Below are positions 26,930 to 34,965 of a stretch of DNA of 46,097 bases, in pieces. The notes beneath the pieces are model-generated. The model saw only the letters and a program-made list of their open reading frames with translations. It did not search any database and was not told where the DNA came from. A program made the translations under genes and the position numbers. This stretch comes from Hyphomicrobium sp. (GTDB lineage: Bacteria; Pseudomonadota; Alphaproteobacteria; Rhizobiales; Hyphomicrobiaceae). The stretch lies in the NCBI GenBank assembly GCA_002928395.1, contig PEQZ01000007.1, positions 1-46,097 on the forward strand, in the 5' to 3' direction. Each line of letters begins with the position of its first letter. The first letter of the stretch is position 1.

Positions 26930-27086
26930 GCCCTATCCTCAAACGGTTTTTCAGTGACCGATACCAAAGCAGAACCGATCCGCCAATTCCACCAATGAAC
27001 GCAAAGCGGGGCTGCACAGCAGAAAATATGCCCTACTCGACCCTTGCGAAGCAGAACGCCGCACGCTTGGCGTTTTCAGACGACAT
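26922..27086 (-). other. Interrupted 53-codon small ORF upstream of pelD
   Basis: From an ATG at 27086 with AGGA 9 bases upstream, a frame runs 17 codons, meets TAG at 27033-27035, then continues 36 codons to a TAA at 26922-26924 that overlaps the pelD GTG by eight bases. The part after the stop looks like a short membrane peptide (FAFIGGIGGSVLLWY followed by RSLKNRLRIGRE). This could be a decayed small gene, two peptides, or chance. It is far too short to be PelC. Confidence 0.3.
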
Positions 27087-27097
27087 GCCAATCGTTC

Positions 27098-28705
27098 CTA
27101 CTTGGAAAACGGCCATGTGAAGGAAGGCGCCGCACTCTTCTGGTCTTTTTGATCTTTCTGAGTCTTTTGATTCTTCTGTTCTTTCTGGTCCTTCTCGATT
27201 TCCTTCCCGGCTGGCTCCTTCGCGAAGGCGCCGGCTGCAACACCCGGGGGCCGGACCGCATTCCGAACCTGGAACCGTTTTGCCCGCTTCTTGCGCCGCA
27301 GAATTCTCGTCGCCTGCTCGGCCGCCGGTTTGGCGGCGATAGCCGCCGCGCCCCGCGTCGCCACAACCGAGACAGCCGGCACCGCTGCCGACGCCAGCGG
27401 CGTGTCGGCGGGCCGTTCGGAAACAACGCCCAAACTCCGCAGCTTGGTTTGAGCCTCCCCCCCCCGGCCCGTCTCCTGCATCAGCCGCGCCCACAAGGTC
27501 AGTTTCCAAGCATCGAGCTTCTCCGGCTCGACCCTATTCAACAGTTCGCGGGAGGCGTCCTTCTGACCACGGCCCAACTCCTCGGCAGCGCCCAGCAGCG
27601 GGTTCGATGCCAGGGTTTCGGTGGTCAGTACCGCACGGACAGCTTCGACACTCGGCTTTCTTCCGATGACGCTCAATGCCTCCGCAAGTGCAACCAGTTG
27701 TAGCTGCGGCAATCGCGCGAGACCGAACGACGATGAAAAGCTGAAAGCCGTCTCTGCGTCTTCGGCATCGAGCGCCGCATCGTTGAAGCGCATCGTCGTA
27801 TCCAGGGACGGCGACTTCGCACTCCCTGCCCACCCTCGCAGATAGGCGCGCGCAGCGACCGTCTCGCCGCGATCGAGCATGATTTCAGCGACCGTCAGGG
27901 AGATCGCGTCGCCTGGCTGGCTGGTTTCCCGGGCGAGCGCGATGGCGTCGTCGTGACGTCGGCTTCGCACGAGGGTCTCGATTAGGGTCAGCGTGAACTC
28001 CTTGTCACGAGACACTTTGATCCAGCGCACAGCGCGGCGCTGGGCTTCTTTGGGCTGGTCGGCTTCAACCAGCATCGTGAACAGTTGCAACCGTTCCCGA
28101 TCGCTCTTCAAGCGCTTCAAATCGTCAACGTTCCGCAACAGCTGCGCGGCCTGCACGGCATCGCCGTCGGCCGCGAACAGTTCCGCAAGCCGCACCACGT
28201 CCTCGGCGCGCCGATAGCCCCGCTGACGGCATTTGACGATCGCCGCCTGTTCCTTCACGAACTCGCCTTTCAGGCGATGGAGGCCGATCAACTCCCTGCA
28301 CGCAGCTTCGGAATACTTGACGTCGATCTCCTGCTCGAGGGCCGCGAGATAACTCTCGTTGTCCTGGGTGGCCGAATAGAACTGGGCCAGCCGTCGGCGA
28401 ACCTGGACATCGCGCGGCCGCGCTTCGGCAAGCGCTTCCAGCGTCGTCTTGAGGCGCGGGATTTGACCGAATTGCTCGTAAAGTCCGACCAACTGGTAGA
28501 GCGTCCGCGCACGCCGATCACCGGCGTCGAAACGGGCTTCCAGAATACCCAGCGCCTGCAGGTTCTTGCCATCGCGCTCGAGCATCGCGACCCGTTCGTT
28601 CTCACCGGGCAGCAGCATGTAGCCGACAACGAGGGCTGAGGCGAAAACCAGGCCCATGATCACCATGTGGGGCTCGATCCCCGCTCTGAGCTCTGCACTA
28701 CTCAT
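27098..28705 (-). CDS. PelB-like TPR protein without outer-membrane barrel
   Basis: A 535-residue protein with one N-terminal membrane helix (residues 14-32, MVIMGLVFASALVVGYMLL) and a long array of helical repeats of TPR type (about residues 45-430; for example TLYQLVGLYEQFGQI, RRRLAQFYSATQDNESYL). In Pel systems the periplasmic TPR part of PelB binds PelA and guides the polymer. Here the protein stops after the repeats: no beta-barrel is present, and the C-terminus is a basic region (RRKKRAKR) and a low-complexity tail of KxQ triplets. The start overlaps the pelA-like stop by eight bases. Calling it PelB-like rests on position and domain order. Confidence 0.72.
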   Translation of the reverse strand: MSSAELRAGIEPHMVIMGLVFASALVVGYMLLPGENERVAMLERDGKNLQALGILEARFDAGDRRARTLYQLVGLYEQFGQIPRLKTTLEALAEARPRDVQVRRRLAQFYSATQDNESYLAALEQEIDVKYSEAACRELIGLHRLKGEFVKEQAAIVKCRQRGYRRAEDVVRLAELFAADGDAVQAAQLLRNVDDLKRLKSDRERLQLFTMLVEADQPKEAQRRAVRWIKVSRDKEFTLTLIETLVRSRRHDDAIALARETSQPGDAISLTVAEIMLDRGETVAARAYLRGWAGSAKSPSLDTTMRFNDAALDAEDAETAFSFSSSFGLARLPQLQLVALAEALSVIGRKPSVEAVRAVLTTETLASNPLLGAAEELGRGQKDASRELLNRVEPEKLDAWKLTLWARLMQETGRGGEAQTKLRSLGVVSERPADTPLASAAVPAVSVVATRGAAAIAAKPAAEQATRILRRKKRAKRFQVRNAVRPPGVAAGAFAKEPAGKEIEKDQKEQKNQKTQKDQKDQKSAAPSFTWPFSK

Positions 28706-31055
28706 GGCAGGTGAACCTCAAGGTCACCGGGTCCAGAGCGTCCGGTTCGAGTTGCAGCCGGAACAGGCCGTCCCCTCCGGCCCTGACGATCTCACGCGAG
28801 AGCTCACGAGTGCCGCGGAAGAGCGTCACCTCGAATGCGCGTCCCGCCCGGGTGCGCCAGACCATGTCGCCACGCCCAAATCCCTCGGCGTCGACACTCA
28901 TCCCGCAGTCCTCCTCGCGCCGGTTGCGAACTTGCCACCGGGCTTCGACCAGCATGGGACTACGGCTGGACAATTCCGGCGATTCACGGTTCTCGGCCCT
29001 GAGCGCAACGCGCGCGACGTCGACGGCGGAGTCGAGCGCCACGTACATCGACCCATTGTGCATCGTCGCACCGAGCACGCCACGGCTGTTGTCGAGATCG
29101 AGTGCGAGCGACCCGGCATCGTCGAAGCGAACCGTCTGCAGTGCGCCTCGGTTGGAGACCTCCCACACCTCGGTGTCCACCTTGCGAATCTCGGTCGAAT
29201 AGAAATCGTCGGCAACAGCCGCATAGAGCGACGCAGGAACCGGAATCACGGCGGACGACCGCGCGAGGCGGAGAAAATGCTTGATGGCGGCGAGCGCCGC
29301 AGCTTTCTCGCCCGAATACATGTGATAATAGAGGTTGAACGGCTTCAACCGGCGGGGCGTCTCGGTGTTCTTCAACGTCTCTTCCAGCAGGAAGAAGCCG
29401 TAGTAGGGACCTGTCCAGTCGTTGGTGTAGGTGTTCTCGTTGGAATTGGCGGCGTAGATTTGGCGTTCTGAGCCGGCCTGGCGGCCAATCGCGGGCACAT
29501 AGGCGACCGATGGGAACGCGCGGTCGAGCCGACTGTCACCGCCATTGATGTTGCGCACGCCCGCGGAGCGCGTCGCCCGCACGGCACCAGCGTAGGGCGT
29601 GGTATCGCCGCTCCACTGATAGAGCTTGGCCTTCTTGCCCTTGGGGGCGAAGCTTTCTGACAACTTGAGCGCGCCCTTAACCTCCTTTTCGAGATCGAAA
29701 GGCACTTTCAGATAGGTCCGCGGTAGATCGTCAGTGCCGGCAATGTAGGGGTTGTACTGGCCACGCGGTGGGTCGCGCCCCGCGAGACGGGCCAGGGTAC
29801 CGATGAACCGCTCGCGCAAGGGCCGCTCCGGCTTCAGCGAGCGGGCGATCGCGTCGGCTTCCGTCTGCCGGTTGTAGTCTTCGAAGAACGACCAATTGTA
29901 GGGGTGGGTATAGGTATGGCTCGCCACCTCTACGTGTGGCAGCGCGAACAGGAGCCGCGCAACCGCCTGTCCGCGACGGCTGCCGCCGAGGACAGGATCG
30001 AGATCGCCGCCGATAACCGCAACGGACACCGGCAAATCCTGGAACGGAATGATCGCCTCCTCGGCGATCACCTCGGCCGAGAGCCGCTCCTGATCGCGGA
30101 AGGGCTCGACCTCAGTCAGATTATTCCAGCCGTCGCCGTCGATATGACTGAAGTACATGCGCCTGCCGGAGAGCGTGGTGACGTCCGGAACCGGCATCCG
30201 CTCCCAGCCGAGAGCACGGCGGAAGAACTCGAACGGATTGAGCACCCACAGCACACGGTCGCTTGTCGGCTCGAAGTAGATCGTGAAGTTTGAAGCCGCG
30301 AAGCCGCCCCCAGCCGAGGTTGCCACGACGGCCGAAGCCATGAGACCATCGCGCGTGTCGGCCTGGATGACGAGGTGCGCCTCCGATTTTCCAGCGACCG
30401 GGACGACCACGGGGTAGTCGGGAAGAACTTTGTCGAGCGGCCGCTCGAACCCGACCATCGATTTGTTGTGCGCCAAGACCCGCGCCTTATGGGCGATATC
30501 AATGTATTCGCCGGTATGGGTGAGCCCCAATCGCTCGTGTAGCCGGACCAACGGAGGCAACCCGGCGTCGCTGGCCCCCGGTGCCATCTCGCCGAGCATG
30601 ACGTGCTTCAAGCCACGTTCCGTGGCGCGGTCGAGCCAGTTGAGAAGCGCTTCGGCACGCTCGGCTTCCATCGGTTCGAGGAACCACGTCAGCACGGCGC
30701 GAAAACCTGTGGTTTCCGAAGGTGTGGGCCACGATCCGTTGATATCGTGATAGGTCACGCGATAACCGAGAAAATTGAGCGGCATCTCGGCGAACTGATG
30801 GATGCGCGTTTCGTGACTCTGTTTTTCGGCACGGCTGTCGTAGAGCGCGAGCACATCCCGCTCGATCCGGCGCTCGGTGATTTCGATTTCGATGGCCTGG
30901 GCGGCCGGGATCTCGAGGACGAGCACCAGCAACAGTGCGGCCCAGACCGACAAAACCACCCTACCGATGGTGGCTGGCCATCGATTGCTGCGACTGCGAA
31001 CGTTCGGTTCGAAGCCAGATCTCGGGCGGTTGCGGAACGTCGGTCGCATGCTCAT
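28698..31055 (-). CDS. PelA-like polysaccharide deacetylase lacking the hydrolase domain
   Basis: A 785-residue secreted protein and first gene of the operon. A signal sequence/anchor lies at residues 30-53 (VVLSVWAALLLVLVLEIPAAQA). Residues 60-270 resemble the Rossmann-like middle domain of PelA (ALYDSRAEKQ, VLTWFLEPME). The deacetylase domain has the metal-binding HIDGDGW (about residue 303) and SHTYTHPY (about 378, an HxxxH pair), matching PelA's CE-type motifs. The C-terminal 200 residues look beta-rich. Pseudomonas PelA begins with a GH166 hydrolase domain; no WGYQL/YLSxGE/DGVYLD motif occurs here. The N-terminal 32 residues are Arg-rich, so a GTG at 30959 is a possible later start. Confidence 0.82.
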   Translation of the reverse strand: MSMRPTFRNRPRSGFEPNVRSRSNRWPATIGRVVLSVWAALLLVLVLEIPAAQAIEIEITERRIERDVLALYDSRAEKQSHETRIHQFAEMPLNFLGYRVTYHDINGSWPTPSETTGFRAVLTWFLEPMEAERAEALLNWLDRATERGLKHVMLGEMAPGASDAGLPPLVRLHERLGLTHTGEYIDIAHKARVLAHNKSMVGFERPLDKVLPDYPVVVPVAGKSEAHLVIQADTRDGLMASAVVATSAGGGFAASNFTIYFEPTSDRVLWVLNPFEFFRRALGWERMPVPDVTTLSGRRMYFSHIDGDGWNNLTEVEPFRDQERLSAEVIAEEAIIPFQDLPVSVAVIGGDLDPVLGGSRRGQAVARLLFALPHVEVASHTYTHPYNWSFFEDYNRQTEADAIARSLKPERPLRERFIGTLARLAGRDPPRGQYNPYIAGTDDLPRTYLKVPFDLEKEVKGALKLSESFAPKGKKAKLYQWSGDTTPYAGAVRATRSAGVRNINGGDSRLDRAFPSVAYVPAIGRQAGSERQIYAANSNENTYTNDWTGPYYGFFLLEETLKNTETPRRLKPFNLYYHMYSGEKAAALAAIKHFLRLARSSAVIPVPASLYAAVADDFYSTEIRKVDTEVWEVSNRGALQTVRFDDAGSLALDLDNSRGVLGATMHNGSMYVALDSAVDVARVALRAENRESPELSSRSPMLVEARWQVRNRREEDCGMSVDAEGFGRGDMVWRTRAGRAFEVTLFRGTRELSREIVRAGGDGLFRLQLEPDALDPVTLRFTCHE

Positions 31056-31149
31056 TCCAAGCCTGGGTCACTCGCGGCAGAAGTTCCCGCATGGGATCGG
31101 TCGCGAGCCCGATGCCAAATGAAGCATCTTCAGCGTCTTTGCAATGCAC
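30961..31149 (-). other. Possible 62-codon ORF overlapping the pelA-like N-terminus
   Basis: An out-of-frame ORF with a protein-like sequence (ELLPRVTQAWNEHATDVPQPPEIWL in its middle part) ends with TAG at 30961-30963, one base before a GTG (30959) in the pelA-like frame that would begin exactly at the signal peptide. In this stretch the pelA-like frame is Arg-rich. If the GTG is the true start, this could be a small leading gene of the operon. No ribosome binding site was seen before its ATG. Confidence 0.25.
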
Positions 31150-31411
31150 TCGATGATCGGGCCGGCCGTACGGTTATACAATCGAGCTCAACCGACACCT
31201 AATCGGGCTTCGTCCGCTCGATCCAGCCTGCTCAGCTCGGCCGCTCGAACCGGAGCCACCGCCCGGCGCCACACCCATCGCACACACCTCCCGAAAAAAT
31301 ATGTTCGTGGCAGACCTGCGCGAGCCCCTTCCGCCGTTGCCGCCGTTGGCCTAATGAGACGCGGCTGGTGGCCTTCGGCTGCAGCAACCAGACTTCGGCT
31401 GGAGGCCGCAT
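31056..31411. other. Divergent promoter region, pel operon / rimK
   Basis: This 356-base region between the minus-strand Pel-like operon and plus-strand rimK must contain promoters for both. It is partly overlapped by the uncertain 62-codon ORF. No clear promoter boxes or operator were identified. A GGAGG ribosome binding site lies 6 bases before the rimK ATG. Confidence 0.4.
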
Positions 31412-32317
31412 ATGCGACTGGCAATGCTCGCCCGCAATCCGTCGCTCTATTCGCATCAAAAGCTCATTCAGGCCGCGCTCGACCGAGGCCACGCGCTGGA
31501 CGTGATCAACACGTTGCACGTGCATATGAACATCACGTCCAACCAACCCATGCTCCGGTTCGGCGGCAAGGATCTGCCGCACTACGATGCCGTCATCCCG
31601 CGCATTGGCGCATCGATCACGAACTATGGCCTGGCCGTGCTCAGGCAGTTCGAGATGCAAGGCATTTATCCTTTGAACGAAAGCGTGGCCATCGGCCGTT
31701 CCCGCGACAAACTCCGCGCGCTGCAACTCTTGGCCCGGGCCGGGATTGGCCTTCCAGTGACCGCATTCGCCCATGGACCGCGCAAGGCCGAGGAGGTGAT
31801 CAAGGAGGTCGGCGGCGCACCGGTCGTGATCAAGCTGGTCGAAGGCACGCAGGGGATGGGCGTGATCCTGGCCGAGACGTTCAATTCGGCGAAGTCGATC
31901 ATCGAGGCGTTCTCGACGGCCAACGTCAACATCATGGTTCAAGAGTTCATCAAAGAGGCCGACGGCAGCGACATCCGTGCATTCGTGATCGGCGGGGAGG
32001 TCGTGGCGGCCATGAAGCGAACGGGCAAGTCCGGCGAGTTCCGGTCGAACCTTCACCGCGGGGGCCGGGGCGAGGCGGTCGATTTATCACAGGCGGAACG
32101 GCAAACCGCCATCGGCTCGGCCGAAACGCTCGGGCTGAACGCTTGCGGCGTCGACATGCTGCGGTCCGAGCGGGGGCCGATGGTGATGGAAGTAAATTCC
32201 TCGCCCGGGCTGCAGGGTATTGAAACGGCAACCGGAGTGGATCTTGCAGCAAAGATCATCTCTTTTCTTGAAACTCACGCCCGACACGGCAACACTATGA
32301 CCAAAGGCAACGGCTGA
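31412..32317 (+). CDS. rimK: RimK-family ATP-grasp ligase (ribosomal protein S6 glutamate ligase-like)
   Basis: A 301-residue ATP-grasp enzyme that ligates glutamate to the C-terminus of ribosomal protein S6 in E. coli. The N-terminal domain ([22 protein letters not shown] ... [19 protein letters not shown]) and the ATP-grasp core ([49 protein letters not shown]; metal-binding [14 protein letters not shown]) match RimK closely. A GGAGG site precedes the ATG. It stands divergent from the Pel-like operon, and no functional link between the two is evident. Confidence 0.92.
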   Translation: MRLAMLARNPSLYSHQKLIQAALDRGHALDVINTLHVHMNITSNQPMLRFGGKDLPHYDAVIPRIGASITNYGLAVLRQFEMQGIYPLNESVAIGRSRDKLRALQLLARAGIGLPVTAFAHGPRKAEEVIKEVGGAPVVIKLVEGTQGMGVILAETFNSAKSIIEAFSTANVNIMVQEFIKEADGSDIRAFVIGGEVVAAMKRTGKSGEFRSNLHRGGRGEAVDLSQAERQTAIGSAETLGLNACGVDMLRSERGPMVMEVNSSPGLQGIETATGVDLAAKIISFLETHARHGNTMTKGNG

Positions 32318-32479
32318 GGGCGCCTCATTCGCGTGCTCATGCCGCGCGTCGGACGTACCCACCTGGTGGCTGGTCTCGAAACCAAACGTCAGATGCAAAA
32401 GCTGCACGGGAATCATAGTGTTGCTTGTGTTCCTCATGGTTCAGAGTTTCGCTCTGGAGCGCTCGACGAGGAGAAAACA

Positions 32480-32563
32480 ATGTCGGAACCGGAACACGAG
32501 CCGGTCAATTCGTCGAAAGGGCCCCATCGTGAAGCCGCTGCAGAGATCCTGGATCGTGACTGA
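32480..32563 (+). CDS. Possible 27-aa leader/small ORF
   Basis: A short hydrophilic ORF (starts MSEPEHEPVNSSKG, acidic overall) whose ATG has a strong GACGAGGAG ribosome binding site with good spacing. It overlaps, in another frame, the GTG of the secreted protein gene at 32529. The arrangement suggests translational coupling or a regulatory upstream ORF. It could also be chance, as no conservation can be tested here. Confidence 0.35.
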   Translation: MSEPEHEPVNSSKGPHREAAAEILDRD

Positions 32564-33023
32564 GGTCGGCAGGCCAGCCGTGCGACGGTGCATGGCGGCG
32601 GCTGGATGCGTGGCATTGGGTCTTGGCGCATGGATGAGCGCGGCCAGTCCGGCCGATGGACAGTCGTTCTCGCTTGGTACTCTCGACGAGACAGCCGGCA
32701 AGACCTGCCGGTCCATCCTGGCGGTCATCAATCCGGCCTCGACGGCGCTCGAGATCACCTCGACCCTTCGCATCGGCGATGCCAACGCCGTGGTCATCAC
32801 CTATGTTGCCCGCCCACAGACGGGACTGCCGAAGGGCCGCAAGCTCGTATGCTCGTTCAAGGACAGTGGCGGCACCTTCCGTCGGTCGCGGGACCTTGTC
32901 GCGGTGACCAGTGACGGTGGGCCGCTGGGGCCGGCGCGGATGCGTTTTTTGCAGCGATTCTGGGTCGGATCGATCGAGGCCGAAGCGGCCGCCGCCAAAA
33001 TAGCCGCCAAGCCAAAGCCCTGA
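32529..33023 (+). CDS. Secreted hypothetical protein, about 164 aa
   Basis: Unknown function. From the GTG at 32529 the protein has 164 residues with a twin-basic region, a hydrophobic stretch (MAAAGCVALGLGAWMSAASPADG) and a likely cut after ADGQ. Alternative starts are GTG 32559 and ATG 32591. The mature part of about 125 residues has two cysteines (GKTCRSILAVINP, LVCSFKDSGGTF) that could form a disulfide, then RSRDLVAVTSDGGPLGPARM and an Ala/Lys-rich tail. I recognise no domain. It probably resides in the periplasm. Confidence 0.65.
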   Translation: MKPLQRSWIVTEVGRPAVRRCMAAAGCVALGLGAWMSAASPADGQSFSLGTLDETAGKTCRSILAVINPASTALEITSTLRIGDANAVVITYVARPQTGLPKGRKLVCSFKDSGGTFRRSRDLVAVTSDGGPLGPARMRFLQRFWVGSIEAEAAAAKIAAKPKP

Positions 33024-33188
33024 CTTGTTCCCACCGACACGGCGACGTCCGGGGTTCAGCTGCAAAACTGGGCGATGAACGACCGCTTGGTGTCCAGGCG
33101 CTTGATTGAAAGGCCGGTCGTCACATATCATGCTGAACGGCATGACGGCGCGGCGCTTGCGCCCGGAGCCTGCGGAGGGATGCCCCGG

Positions 33189-33950
33189 ATGACGGAGTTG
33201 CAGAAGCACTTTCCTGAATTCTACGTCACCGCCCCGCAGCCTTGCCCCTATCTTCCAGGGCGGCTCGAACGCAAGTTGTTCACGCACCTGACCCATGACA
33301 AGTCGTCCGCCCTGATCGACAATCTGCTGAAGGGCGGCTTCCGCCGGAGCCAGAACATCGCCTACATGCCCTACTGCGAGGGGTGTCACGCCTGCGTTTC
33401 GGTGCGGGTGCTGATCGACGAGTTCCAGCCCAGCCGCACCATGCGCCGCATCGTCGACCGCAACCGGGACCTGCATGCCATGCGCGTGACCCCGGTGCCG
33501 TCCAGTGAACAGTACAGCCTGTTCCGATCCTATATCGATGCCCGCCATTCCGATGGCGGCATGGCCGACATGACGGTGCTCGACTACGCGATGATGATCG
33601 AGGACAGCGTCATAAAGACGTTCCTCACCGAATACCGCATGAAGCCAGAGGACCCGCTGTCGAGCAGGCCTGAAACGTGGCCGCTCAAGGCCGTTGCCCT
33701 GTGCGACCGCCTGTCCGACGGAATTTCCATGGTCTACAGTTTCTACGATCCGGACCAGGATAGCCGCAGCCTCGGCACGGCGATGATCCTCGACCATATC
33801 GAGTATGCGCGCCGGTTGGGCTTGCCCTACCTCTACCTCGGCTATTGGATCCAGGGCTCGCGCAAGATGAACTACAAGGTCAAGTTCCAACCCCAAGAGC
33901 AACTGACCCCTAACGGCTGGGTCCGACACCCATTGCGCGACCAGCCATGA
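33189..33950 (+). CDS. bpt: Aspartate/glutamate leucyltransferase (arginyl-tRNA-protein transferase family)
   Basis: A 253-residue member of the Ate1/Bpt family, which transfers an amino acid from aminoacyl-tRNA to the N-terminus of proteins and so feeds them to the ClpS/ClpAP N-degron pathway. The N-terminal domain holds [15 protein letters not shown] (CxxCxxC-type cysteines near residue 57). The C-terminal GNAT-like domain has [28 protein letters not shown] and the conserved ending [18 protein letters not shown] chose the ATG at 33189, with GGAGG about 10 bases upstream, over in-frame starts at 33180 and 33075. Bacterial Bpt-type enzymes usually transfer Leu to Asp/Glu N-termini. Confidence 0.9.
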   Translation: MTELQKHFPEFYVTAPQPCPYLPGRLERKLFTHLTHDKSSALIDNLLKGGFRRSQNIAYMPYCEGCHACVSVRVLIDEFQPSRTMRRIVDRNRDLHAMRVTPVPSSEQYSLFRSYIDARHSDGGMADMTVLDYAMMIEDSVIKTFLTEYRMKPEDPLSSRPETWPLKAVALCDRLSDGISMVYSFYDPDQDSRSLGTAMILDHIEYARRLGLPYLYLGYWIQGSRKMNYKVKFQPQEQLTPNGWVRHPLRDQP

Positions 33951-34171
33951 GCCGCACGGGCCCGCAGGGCCACGTGTAGGCCGTCTGGCGTGTGGTCCTC
34001 TATCGAGGCTGGTCGCGTTCGCAAACGTCGGATGCGAACGAGAACTTCAAGGGTCGTTTTATCCTCGTGTGGCGCGAGGTTGAAACATGGGCTCTCGATC
34101 GCTCGGCGCAGGCAAGCAAATGTCTGGAGCGGAACACCAGAACCGGTGCCGAACCGTTCGCTCCTGCCGCC

Positions 34172-34831
34172 TCAGTCGCTGGCCGCGCCGTTTGCGACAA
34201 ACTCTGCGTGGACCAGATACCGCTCAGGACCCGAGGTTCGGGCGTCGAGCGGCCAGCACGTCGCGAGCACCAGATGGCGCCCGATCGCCGCCGCATCGAT
34301 ACCCGAGGCATCCCATCTGACAACTTGGGTAGCCGTGACACGGAACCGCGCAATCCGCCCATCCTTGCGCGTGACATGGATTTCATCGCCAACTCCGATG
34401 CGACCTAGAAAGCGGAAATGCGTATCACGGTGCGCGGAGTAGACGGCGGTCCCGGGCTCGCCCGCGTCCGGTGTGCCTTCGACCTGGGCCGGCCCAAACG
34501 CCAGCGCCTGCCCGCTCGATCCGGCCAGCACGATGGCATTGACACCCAGACGAGGCAACTCGATGCGCGCCACCGGCCACGTATCGGCCCAGGGCCATGG
34601 CTTGACCGGCTTCCCAAGTGCGAGCGCGGTCGAGAACGCCCGTTGCAAAAGCACTTGCGCCAACATTGCTTTGGCGTGGACCCAACCGCCCTGGGCGACG
34701 AGGACCAGCCCAAGACCTGCCATGAGCATGGCGGTGACGACCGGCGCACGGCATCCGATCGCGGCCCGCTGCTCGGCTGTTGAGGACTGCGAATGCTGCA
34801 TGGGCACGGTCCAACCAACCTCGGAAAGCAT
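34172..34831 (-). CDS. Marine-proteobacterial-type (class GN-like) sortase
   Basis: A 219-residue membrane-anchored cysteine transpeptidase. A hydrophobic anchor lies at residues 31-47. The sortase fold carries the catalytic triad: His134 in YSAHRD, Cys192 in LVLATCWP and Arg204 in GPERYLV. Members of this Gram-negative group usually have one dedicated substrate encoded next door, and that is the case here: the VIT/VWA protein upstream on the same strand ends in an LPxTA-type sorting signal. A second possible start is Met11 at 34801. The 134-base gap to the substrate gene contains a strong hairpin. How the product is fixed in a Gram-negative envelope is not known. Confidence 0.9.
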   Translation of the reverse strand: MLSEVGWTVPMQHSQSSTAEQRAAIGCRAPVVTAMLMAGLGLVLVAQGGWVHAKAMLAQVLLQRAFSTALALGKPVKPWPWADTWPVARIELPRLGVNAIVLAGSSGQALAFGPAQVEGTPDAGEPGTAVYSAHRDTHFRFLGRIGVGDEIHVTRKDGRIARFRVTATQVVRWDASGIDAAAIGRHLVLATCWPLDARTSGPERYLVHAEFVANGAASD

Positions 34832-34844
34832 GTCTGGAGACCGA

Positions 34845-34875
34845 AGCGGAGACGGCGGGGGTTGCCGTCTCCGCT
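34845..34875 (-). promoter_or_regulatory. 12-bp perfect stem-loop between sortase substrate and sortase genes
   Basis: AGCGGAGACGGC (34845-34856) and GCCGTCTCCGCT (34864-34875) form a 12-bp perfect stem with a 7-base loop. It has no T-run on either side, so it is not a classical terminator. It lies just ahead of the sortase start and could reduce sortase expression relative to substrate or protect the upstream message. Confidence 0.5.
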
Positions 34876-34965
34876 ATCGACGTGGCGCCGTCGGCGCCGT
34901 GGGCGAGGGGGTATCGGAGATCCGCCCGGGGACGCGTCGTAAACGAGGTCGAAAGGTGCCGCGCC

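Noticed and set aside
27110-27205. Short DNA repeats considered as a CRISPR or microsatellite array
   Set aside because: They lie inside a continuous reading frame and encode the KxQ tail; no unique spacers of constant length.
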